Positions 58,074 through 64,000 of a stretch of DNA of 64,000 bases are shown here, piece after piece; positions within the stretch are counted from its first letter, which is position 1; each line of letters starts with the position of its first letter. Where the stretch lies: NCBI RefSeq assembly GCF_004526345.1, contig NZ_CP038213.1:2542001-2606000 (forward strand), read 5' to 3'. This stretch comes from Ornithinimicrobium flavum (lineage in GTDB: Bacteria; Actinomycetota; Actinomycetes; Actinomycetales; Dermatophilaceae). Position numbers and translations under genes: made by a program. The notes under the pieces were generated by a model. It did not search any database. It saw only the letters and a program-made list of their open reading frames with translations, and was not told where the DNA came from.

Positions 58074-59543
58074 TCAGTCGCCGAAGCCGTGCAGCTGCCG
58101 GGCGGCCTCGGAGAGCGACCCCGACAGCGACGGGTAGACCGTGAACGTCGAGGAGAACTGGTCGACGTTGAGGCGGTTCGCGACCGCCAGCGCGATCGGG
58201 AAGATCAGCTCGCTTGCCCGGGGCCCGACGACGACGCCCCCGACGATGGTGCTGCTCCCCCGCTTGGCGAAGAGCTTGACGAAACCGTCCTGGACGTTCT
58301 GCATCTTGGCCCGGGGGTTCTTCGACAGCGGCAGCATGACCGTGCGGGAGTCGCTGCGGCCCTCGTCGACGTCCGCCTGACCCACCCCGACGGTGGCGAT
58401 CTCGGGGTCGGTGAAGATGTTGGAGCTCACCTTGCCCAGCGACAACGGCGCCACGGCGTCACCCAGCGCGTGCGCGACGGCGATGCGCCCCTGCATGGCG
58501 GCGATCGAGGCCAGGGGGAAGACTCCCGTGCAGTCGCCCGCGGCATACACCCCCTGGGCGCTGGTGCGGGACACCCGGTCGACGTCGACGTGCCCGGACG
58601 GCGTGACGGCGACCCCGGCCTCCTCCAGGCCCAGGTCCTCGGTGTTGGGCAGGGAGCCCACGGCGAGCAGGCAGTGCGAGCCCTCGACCTCCCGCCCGTC
58701 CTCCAGGGTGACGACGACCCCGTCCCCCTCCCGCCGCACGGCCGACATGCGGGAGCGGTTGAGGACGTTCATCCCCCGGCGGCGGAAGACCTCCTCCAGC
58801 ACGTTCGCGGCATCCGGGTCCTCTCCCGGGAGCACCCGGTCACGGGAGGAGATCAGGGTGACCTCGCAGCCCAGCCCGAGGTAGGCGTGGGCCAGCTCGG
58901 CGCCGGTGACGCCGGACCCGACCACGACGAGGTGGGTGGGGAGCTCGGTGAGGTTCCAGATCTGCTGCCAGGTGAGGATTCGCTCCCCGTCCGGCATGGC
59001 CGTCGGCATCACGCGGGGCCGGGCCCCGGTCGCCAGCAGGACGAGGTCGGCGTCGACGACCCGGTGCCGGGTGCCCGGCGAGCGCTGCTCCTCGGAGTGC
59101 GGCGCGGGCGTCTCCCCCGACGGCACGTCACCCACCCCCTCGAGGATCTCGACCCGCCCCTGGCCGAGCAGCCGGCCCGCACCCTGCACGACCTGGACGC
59201 CGGCCGACTCCAGCCGCTCGCCGATGTCGCGGCTCTGGGCGACGGCGAGCTCCATGATCCGCTGGTTGACGTCAGCGATGTGGGCGGTCACGCCCTGGTC
59301 GCCGGGGACGTGCTCGCCCTCGAAGTGCACCCCGATCCGCTTGGCGGCGCTGAACCGGTCCATGAAGTCCGCGGTGGCGATGAGGGCCTTGCTCGGCACG
59401 CAGTCGGTCAGCACGGCGGCCCCGCCCAGCCCCGACCGCTCGGCGAGGACGACCTCCGCCCCCAGCTGTGCCGCGGCCAGGGCGGCCTCGTAGCCACCAG
59501 GGCCGCCACCGATGACGACGACGGACTTCCCTGCTGCACTCAC
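58074..59543 (-). CDS. lpdA: NAD(P)H-quinone dehydrogenase LpdA (flavoprotein disulfide reductase family)
   Basis: 489 aa. FAD motif VVVIGGGPGGYEAALAAAQLG, NAD motif LVVVGSGVTGAELAHAYLGLG, ATGARPR, and YAAGDCTGVFPLASIAAMQGR. The redox-site segment is GLGGAAVLTDCVPSKALIA: only one of the two lipoamide-dehydrogenase cysteines remains, as in Mycobacterium LpdA (Rv3303c), which reduces quinones rather than lipoamide. The setting next to purine nucleoside phosphorylase and phosphomannomutase matches mycobacterial gene order. GTG at 59543 is preferred to TTG at 59555. Confidence 0.92.
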   Translation of the reverse strand: MSAAGKSVVVIGGGPGGYEAALAAAQLGAEVVLAERSGLGGAAVLTDCVPSKALIATADFMDRFSAAKRIGVHFEGEHVPGDQGVTAHIADVNQRIMELAVAQSRDIGERLESAGVQVVQGAGRLLGQGRVEILEGVGDVPSGETPAPHSEEQRSPGTRHRVVDADLVLLATGARPRVMPTAMPDGERILTWQQIWNLTELPTHLVVVGSGVTGAELAHAYLGLGCEVTLISSRDRVLPGEDPDAANVLEEVFRRRGMNVLNRSRMSAVRREGDGVVVTLEDGREVEGSHCLLAVGSLPNTEDLGLEEAGVAVTPSGHVDVDRVSRTSAQGVYAAGDCTGVFPLASIAAMQGRIAVAHALGDAVAPLSLGKVSSNIFTDPEIATVGVGQADVDEGRSDSRTVMLPLSKNPRAKMQNVQDGFVKLFAKRGSSTIVGGVVVGPRASELIFPIALAVANRLNVDQFSSTFTVYPSLSGSLSEAARQLHGFGD

Positions 59544-59562
59544 GGCCCTATCCAACCATCGT

Positions 59563-59568
59563 TACCCT
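59563..59568 (+). promoter_or_regulatory. -10 element for the leaderless purine nucleoside phosphorylase gene
   Basis: TACCCT ends 6 nt before the GTG at 59575. Confidence 0.55.
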
Positions 59569-59574
59569 AGGCCC

Positions 59575-60408
59575 GTGACCCACGGTGCAGAGTTCGACCT
59601 CGCAGACCCCCGGACCGACCCCGCCGCGGTGGCCAGGGCCGCCGCCGACGTGCTGGCGCAGCGCACCGGCGCCGCCCGGCACGACATCGCGCTCGTCCTC
59701 GGCAGCGGCTGGAAGCCCGCCGCCGAGCTGCTCGGCGAGGCCGACGCCGAGATCGACAACACCGACGTGCCCGGCTTCGCCGCCGCAGCCGTCGAGGGGC
59801 ACAGCGGGACCATCCGGTCCATCCCGCTGGCCGACGGCCGGCGGGTGCTGGTCTACGGCACGCGCACCCACTTCTACGAGGGCCGCGGTGTCCGCTCGGT
59901 GGTGCACGCCGTCCGGACGGCCGCCGCCGCGGGCTGCTCCACGATCGTGCTGACCAACGGCTGCGGCGGTCTGAGGCCCGAGTGGGCCCCCGGCACCCCG
60001 GTGCTCATCCGCGACCACATCAACCTCACGGCCACCTCCCCACTCGAGGGGGCGACCTTCGTGGACCTCACCGACGTCTACACCCCCCGTTTGCGGGACC
60101 TCGCGCGCGAGATCGACCCCTCCCTGGACGAGGGCGTCTACGTGCAGTTCCCCGGGCCGCACTACGAGACCCCGGCCGAGGTGCAGATGGCCAGGGTCAT
60201 CGGCGGCGACCTCGTCGGCATGTCCACCACCCTGGAGGCGATCGCCGCCCGCGAGGCCGGGATGGACGTCCTGGGGATCTCGCTCGTGACCAACCCCGCC
60301 ACCGGCATCAGCCCGACCCCGCTGGACCACCAGGAGGTGATCGAGGCCGGGCAGGCCGCGGCGCAGCGGTGCGGAGACCTCCTCGCCCGCATCGTGGACC
60401 GGATCTGA
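59575..60408 (+). CDS. punA: Purine nucleoside phosphorylase (trimeric PNP type)
   Basis: 277 aa. Phosphorolytic cleavage of inosine and guanosine in purine salvage. Seen: DIALVLGSGWKPAAELLG (phosphate loop), TRTHFYEGRG, TIVLTNGCGGLRPEW (base-binding region), YVQFPGPHYETPAEVQM and DLVGMSTTLEAIAAREAGMDVLGISLVTNPATG (Met/Asn ligands). GTG at 59575 is supported by the -10 placement. The phosphomannomutase gene follows by 13 bp and can convert the ribose/deoxyribose 1-phosphate product to the 5-phosphate. Confidence 0.95.
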   Translation: MTHGAEFDLADPRTDPAAVARAAADVLAQRTGAARHDIALVLGSGWKPAAELLGEADAEIDNTDVPGFAAAAVEGHSGTIRSIPLADGRRVLVYGTRTHFYEGRGVRSVVHAVRTAAAAGCSTIVLTNGCGGLRPEWAPGTPVLIRDHINLTATSPLEGATFVDLTDVYTPRLRDLAREIDPSLDEGVYVQFPGPHYETPAEVQMARVIGGDLVGMSTTLEAIAAREAGMDVLGISLVTNPATGISPTPLDHQEVIEAGQAAAQRCGDLLARIVDRI

Positions 60409-60421
60409 GCCAGGAGGCACG

Positions 60422-62113
60422 ATGAGCGACAGCGACCGCACCCTCGTCGACCGGGCCCGCGCCTGGCTGACGGACGACCCCGACGACGCGACCCGGGCCG
60501 AGCTCGAGGACGTCCTGCGGCGAGCCGAGGACGGGGACGAGGCGGCGCAGGATGACCTGGCCGACCGCTTCTCCGGGTTCCTGGAGTTCGGCACGGCGGG
60601 GCTGCGCGGCGCGCTGGGCGCCGGTCCTCACCGGATGAACCGCGCGGTCGTCATCCGCACCGCCGCCGGGCTCACGGCATACCTCACGGAGCAGGCGCGG
60701 GCGCGCGGCGACCGCACCCCGGCCCCCGCCGTCGTCATCGGCTTCGACGCCCGGCACAACTCCGACGTCTTCGCGCGGGACACCGCCGCGGTCGTCACGG
60801 CGGCCGGGGGCCGGGCCATGGTCCTCCCGCGGCCCCTCCCCACCCCGGTCCTCGCGTTCGCGATCCGGCACCTGGGCGCCGACGCCGGGGTCATGGTGAC
60901 GGCCAGCCACAACCCGCCCCAGGACAACGGCTACAAGGTCTACCTCGGCGACGGCAGCCAGATCGTGCCGCCGGCCGACAGCGACATCGCCGCCTGCATC
61001 GACGCGGTCGCCTCCGTCGCCGACGTCCCCCGCGCCGACGACGGCTGGGAGACCCTCGACGACACCGTGCTGCAGGCCTACCTCCGGTCGGCCGTCTCCG
61101 TGCTGGCGCCGGACGGCCCCCGGGACCTGTCCGTGGTCCACACGGCCCTGCACGGCGTGGGGTCGGAGGCAGTCCGTCAGGCCTTCGACCTGGCCGGCTT
61201 CCCGGCTCCGCGCCAGGTGGGCAGCCAGGCCGACCCGGACCCCGACTTCCCCACCGTCGCCTTCCCCAACCCCGAGGAGCCTGGGGCGATCGACGCCGCC
61301 CTGGCGCTGGCCGGGGAGGTGGGGCCGGACCTGGTCATCGCCAACGACCCCGACGCGGACCGGTGCGCCCTGGCGGTGCGGGACGGCCAGGAGTGGCGCA
61401 TGCTGCGCGGGGACGAGGTCGGCGCCCTGCTCGGCCAGCACGTTCTCGACCGAGGTATGGCGAGCCCCGAGCGACGCGTGCTCGCCCGCTCGATCGTCTC
61501 GTCCCGGCTGCTGGGCGCGATGGCCCGGGCCGCGGGGCTGGAGGGGCAGGAGACCCTCACCGGCTTCAAGTGGATCGGTCGCGTGCCCGGGCTCCTTTAC
61601 GGCTACGAGGAGGCGCTCGGCTACTGCGTCGACCCGGGGAACGTGCCGGACAAGGACGGTGTCACCGCCGCCCTCCTGGCCGCCGAGATGGCCGCCACCC
61701 TCAAGGCTGGCGGACGCACGCTCCTGGACGTGCTGGACGACCTCGCGGTCGCCCACGGGGTGCACCAGACTGACGCGTTCTCGGTGCGTGTCGACGACCT
61801 GGCGCAGATCGCCCCCGTCATGACCCGGCTGCGCGAGGACGGCCCGCAGGAGCTCGGCGGCGTGCGCGTCACCAGCACCGAGGACCTCTCCCTCGGCGAC
61901 GGCGCCCTCCCGCCGACCGACGGGCTGCGCTTCCTGCTCGAGGACGACACCCGGATCATCGTGCGGCCCAGCGGCACCGAGCCGAAGCTCAAGGTCTACC
62001 TGGAGGCCGTGGTGCCGCTCGCGGGGCCGCAGGAGCTGGTCGCGGCCCGCGCGGAGGCCGCCCGACGGCTCGCCGCGGTCCGCGCCGGCATGGAGGAGCT
62101 CACCACCGTATGA
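60422..62113 (+). CDS. pmmB: Phospho-sugar mutase (PmmB / phosphopentomutase-like)
   Basis: 563 aa alpha-D-phosphohexomutase with four domains. N-terminal FLEFGTAGLRGALGAGPHRMNRAVVIRTAAG, active-site Ser in GVMVTASHNPPQDNGYKVYLGDG (near residue 160), metal loop ANDPDADRCALAV (near residue 315), sugar-binding GYEEALGYCVDPGNVPDKDGVTAALL, and phosphate loop IIVRPSGTEPKLKVYLE. Long members of this type act as PGM2-like phosphopentomutases, fitting its place after PNP. ATG has AGGAGG upstream. Confidence 0.94.
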   Translation: MSDSDRTLVDRARAWLTDDPDDATRAELEDVLRRAEDGDEAAQDDLADRFSGFLEFGTAGLRGALGAGPHRMNRAVVIRTAAGLTAYLTEQARARGDRTPAPAVVIGFDARHNSDVFARDTAAVVTAAGGRAMVLPRPLPTPVLAFAIRHLGADAGVMVTASHNPPQDNGYKVYLGDGSQIVPPADSDIAACIDAVASVADVPRADDGWETLDDTVLQAYLRSAVSVLAPDGPRDLSVVHTALHGVGSEAVRQAFDLAGFPAPRQVGSQADPDPDFPTVAFPNPEEPGAIDAALALAGEVGPDLVIANDPDADRCALAVRDGQEWRMLRGDEVGALLGQHVLDRGMASPERRVLARSIVSSRLLGAMARAAGLEGQETLTGFKWIGRVPGLLYGYEEALGYCVDPGNVPDKDGVTAALLAAEMAATLKAGGRTLLDVLDDLAVAHGVHQTDAFSVRVDDLAQIAPVMTRLREDGPQELGGVRVTSTEDLSLGDGALPPTDGLRFLLEDDTRIIVRPSGTEPKLKVYLEAVVPLAGPQELVAARAEAARRLAAVRAGMEELTTV

Positions 62114-62736
62114 GCGACGCCCCCTCCGGCCCGGCCCTCACCGGTGAGGTGATCGCCGACTACCGCACCCTGCCCGCCCGGATCATCGGGTGGTCCATGG
62201 TGGCCGGGGCGGTCGTGCTGGCCACGCTCACCGTGATCGACGTCTCGATGGGCCGGGACGAGGGGCTGCTCTTCCCCGTGGCACTGATCTGCGGGATCGC
62301 GGCGCTGTCCTGGGCGCTCTTCCTGCGCCCCAGGGTGCGGCTGCGCACGGACGGCGTGGAGCTCGACAACGTCGTGACCGACACCGTGGTGCCCTTCGGT
62401 GCCGTCGAGGAGGTGACCCACCGCTGGGCGCTGGAGCTGCACGACGGCGAGGGCCGGCGGCACAGCGCCTGGGCGGTCCCGGTCCGGCGGGAGCGCTCGC
62501 GCCGGGGCGCCCTCGACGACTTCGCCGAGACCACGCGTCGCCGGGGATCGGCCGGCACGACCGCCCAGGGGGTCGCCGACGAGGTCCAGCGGGCGCTGCA
62601 GCGGTGGCGGCTCGACGGCGGGCAGCTCGGAGAGCAGGACGCCTCCCGGACGCGTGCCGTGCAGACCGTCTCGTGGCCGGCGGTGACGGTGCTGTCGGTG
62701 GCGGTGGTCCTCAGCGTCCTGGCGGTCCTGGCGTGA
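62110..62736 (+). CDS. PH domain-containing membrane protein
   Basis: 208 aa. Two helices near residues 28-48 and 56-75 (IIGWSMVAGAVVLATLTVIDVSMG; LFPVALICGIAALSWALFL), then a bacterial PH-like strand set, PRVRLRTDGVELDNVVTDTVVPFGAVEEVTHRW, and a C-terminal helix WPAVTVLSVAVVLSVLAVLA. The family function is unknown. ATG overlaps the pmmB stop as ATGA, and its own stop overlaps the next start as GTGA. Confidence 0.75.
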   Translation: MSDAPSGPALTGEVIADYRTLPARIIGWSMVAGAVVLATLTVIDVSMGRDEGLLFPVALICGIAALSWALFLRPRVRLRTDGVELDNVVTDTVVPFGAVEEVTHRWALELHDGEGRRHSAWAVPVRRERSRRGALDDFAETTRRRGSAGTTAQGVADEVQRALQRWRLDGGQLGEQDASRTRAVQTVSWPAVTVLSVAVVLSVLAVLA

Positions 62737-63401
62737 GCCCGCGGGTCCTGGTGCTCGCCGGGCCGAGCGGTGCGGGCAAGTCCAGGCTGGCGCGTCGGCT
62801 CCATGCCCTGCACGGCTGGCCGGTGGTGCAGCTCGACGACTTCTACCGCGAGCTCGGCGACCCGGGGCTGCCGATGAGCCCGCTGGGCCTGCCCGACTGG
62901 GACGACGCCCGCTCGTGGAACCTCCCGGAGGCCCTGGACGCCCTCGAGCAGCTGTGCGCCACGGGCCGCGCCGAGGTGCCGGTCTACGACATCGCCACCT
63001 CCGCGGTCACCGGCCGCGCCGAGCTGGAGCTGGACGGGCACCCCGTCGTCGTGGCGGAGGGCATCTTCGCCGCCGAGAGCATCCCGGGGCTGCGGGAGCG
63101 GGGCCTGCTCGCGGAGGCCTGGTGCATCCGCAACAGCCCGTGGCTCACCTTCGGCCGCCGGCTCGCGCGGGACCTGTCCGAGCGACGCAAGCCGCCGGTG
63201 ACGCTGTGGCGACGGGGGCACATCCTGCGCCGTGCCGAGCCGGGTATCGTGGCCGCGCAGGCCGCGCTCGGGGCCGTCCCGATGACGGTGCGGGAGGCCG
63301 AGGCCCGGGCGCACCGGCTCCTCGTGGGGTCCGGCCCGCAGGCTCCCGGCGCTCAGGCCGGACGCGACGAGCACGGGACGACGAGGGAAGCCGGGGGATG
63401 A
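62733..63401 (+). CDS. Uridine kinase-like P-loop kinase
   Basis: 222 aa. Walker A VLVLAGPSGAGKSRLARRL near residue 10, acidic substrate strand PVVQLDDFYRELGDP, then VPVYDIATSAVTGRAELELDGHPVVVAEGIFAAESI, the layout of uridine kinases and nucleoside kinases (D-D-F-Y and E-G-I/V-F motifs). The lid helix is Arg-rich (FGRRLARDLSERRKPPVTLWRRG). A nucleoside-salvage role fits PNP and PmmB upstream in the same operon. GTG start by GTGA overlap. Confidence 0.85.
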   Translation: MSPRVLVLAGPSGAGKSRLARRLHALHGWPVVQLDDFYRELGDPGLPMSPLGLPDWDDARSWNLPEALDALEQLCATGRAEVPVYDIATSAVTGRAELELDGHPVVVAEGIFAAESIPGLRERGLLAEAWCIRNSPWLTFGRRLARDLSERRKPPVTLWRRGHILRRAEPGIVAAQAALGAVPMTVREAEARAHRLLVGSGPQAPGAQAGRDEHGTTREAGG

Positions 63402-64000
63402 GCGAGACACCGCAGCACGGCAGCTTCCCCCCGCCCGGGTCCGGCGCCCCGCAGCACGGGGGCTTCCCCCCGCCCGGGTCCGGCGCCCCGCGGCACGGGG
63501 GCTTCCCCCCACCCGGGTCCGGCGCCATCCAGCACGGCAGCTTCCCCCCACCCGGTCCCGGGGCCGCGTCAGGACCTCCCCCGGGTTCGCCGCCCGCCCT
63601 CCCCGGACCGCCCGGCTGGCACCGGCTGCCGCCCGAGCAGCTGGCGCGGCTGCACCAGCCCGGGGTCGTGCCGCTGCGTCCGCTCACCCTCGGGGACGTC
63701 TTCTCGGGCGCCCTGCAGACCCTGCGCCGCAACCCCGAGGCCACCATCGGGACCGGTCTGGTGGTCCTGGCCACCCTGCTGGTCCCGTCGCTGGTGATCT
63801 CGCTCCTGCTGACCCGGTGGCTGACCACCGTCGCCCCCACCGACCTGCAGTTGCTCACCACCGGGGTCAGTGCGCTGTCGGCCATGCTCGCCTCCGTCGC
63901 CCTCACCGGCATGATCGTGCACGTGGTCGGGGAGGCCGTCCTGGGCGATCGCGCGCGGCTGGCCGACACCTGGCGGGCGACCCGGGGACGGCTGCCGGCC
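63398..64000 (+). CDS. Membrane protein with glycerophosphodiesterase-type membrane domain (N-terminal part)
   Basis: First 201 residues of a gene running past the right edge. Residues 5-56 are four 13-residue Pro-rich repeats, then a Pro/Gly linker. From about residue 90: LRPLTLGDVFSGALQTLRRNPEATIGTGLVVLATLLVPSLVISLLL, followed by a second helix pair around TGVSALSAMLASVALTGMIVHVVGEAVLGDRARLADTWRATRGRLP; this matches the membrane domain often annotated as glycerophosphoryl diester phosphodiesterase membrane region. No catalytic domain is in view. ATG overlaps the kinase stop as ATGA. Confidence 0.75.
   Translation, partial: MSETPQHGSFPPPGSGAPQHGGFPPPGSGAPRHGGFPPPGSGAIQHGSFPPPGPGAASGPPPGSPPALPGPPGWHRLPPEQLARLHQPGVVPLRPLTLGDVFSGALQTLRRNPEATIGTGLVVLATLLVPSLVISLLLTRWLTTVAPTDLQLLTTGVSALSAMLASVALTGMIVHVVGEAVLGDRARLADTWRATRGRLPA
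63410..63565 (+). repeat. 39-bp in-frame repeat encoding a 13-residue Pro-rich unit, four copies
   Basis: Units PQHGSFPPPGSGA, PQHGGFPPPGSGA, PRHGGFPPPGSGA and IQHGSFPPPGPGA start at 63410, 63449, 63488 and 63527. High nucleotide identity suggests recent slippage or recombination and variable copy number. Confidence 0.85.

Noticed and set aside
57764..58144. Open frames encoding periodic peptides such as TTPGGRSGQ repeats
   Set aside because: They are translations of the 32-bp repeat array; because 32 is not a multiple of 3 all frames repeat every three units. No start context or homology.

Overview
The window is chromosomal DNA from a very high-G+C actinobacterium. Codon third positions are almost always G or C. 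Family content and order fit Micrococcales, probably an Intrasporangiaceae/Ornithinimicrobium-like lineage: RecA-RecX, FtsK-RimO-PgsA-CinA-ClgR, DUF3046, DUF5709, AccA3, and LpdA beside purine nucleoside phosphorylase and phosphomannomutase. The lineage is an inference. I saw no rRNA, tRNA, insertion sequence, prophage or CRISPR array.

Layout. 1-2.7 kb: end of a Tad (Flp pilus) locus on the minus strand (cpaF, tadB, partial tadC). 3.0-6.7 kb: a large FHA-FtsK ATPase with EssC-like architecture, broken by two frameshifts. 6.7-12.2 kb: small membrane and GNAT genes, a P-loop kinase, miaB, DUF1275, DUF5709. 12.2-15.3 kb: recX-recA with an SOS-like box, then a NYN plus OST-HTH RNA-binding protein. 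15.6-18.0 kb: lysC (with an internal start for a beta subunit) and asd. 18.0-25.7 kb: DUF3046, an AEC transporter, a fused beta-alpha carboxyltransferase and a heterodimeric ABC exporter. 25.8-31.2 kb: a small ORF and an lhr helicase gene with three frameshifts. 31.2-36.0 kb: a thioesterase and a complete sugar/glycerol-phosphate-type ABC importer. 36.1-38.4 kb: EamA exporter, AhpD-like protein, Fpg/Nei glycosylase. 38.5-44.5 kb: ftsK, then rimO-pgsA-cinA-clgR. 44.6-49.1 kb: 2TM protein, rnj and a thyA / NUDIX-DHFR fusion / membrane-protein operon. The divergent rnj-thyA region carries a perfect CRP-type palindrome and a 17-bp perfect hairpin. 49.2-52.4 kb: S9 peptidase, ThrE-type exporter. 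52.5-57.6 kb: acyl-CoA carboxylase beta (frameshifted), acyl-CoA dehydrogenase, a divergent MerR regulator with a clear operator, and accA3. 57.6-58.1 kb: two facing arrays of 32-bp tandem repeats. 58.1-64 kb: lpdA, punA, pmmB, PH-domain protein, nucleoside-kinase-like protein and a truncated membrane protein with a 13-residue Pro-rich repeat.

Window-wide signals. (1) About eight apparent single-base frameshifts in four long genes, mostly in G or C runs, look more like uncorrected homopolymer errors than real decay. (2) At least a dozen genes have a TANNNT -10 element ending 6-8 nt before the start codon, implying leaderless transcripts; several start codons were chosen this way. (3) Co-directional neighbours are often coupled by 4-bp ATGA or GTGA overlaps. 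(4) The rare trinucleotide TAT occurs mostly inside GTATG/CATAC.

I found no strong case for a wholly new multi-gene system. The best leads are the NUDIX-DHFR fusion beside ThyA, the ABC exporter whose two subunits have decayed in complementary motifs, the sense-oriented 32-bp repeat arrays at the 3' ends of two converging genes, and the rnj-thyA control region.
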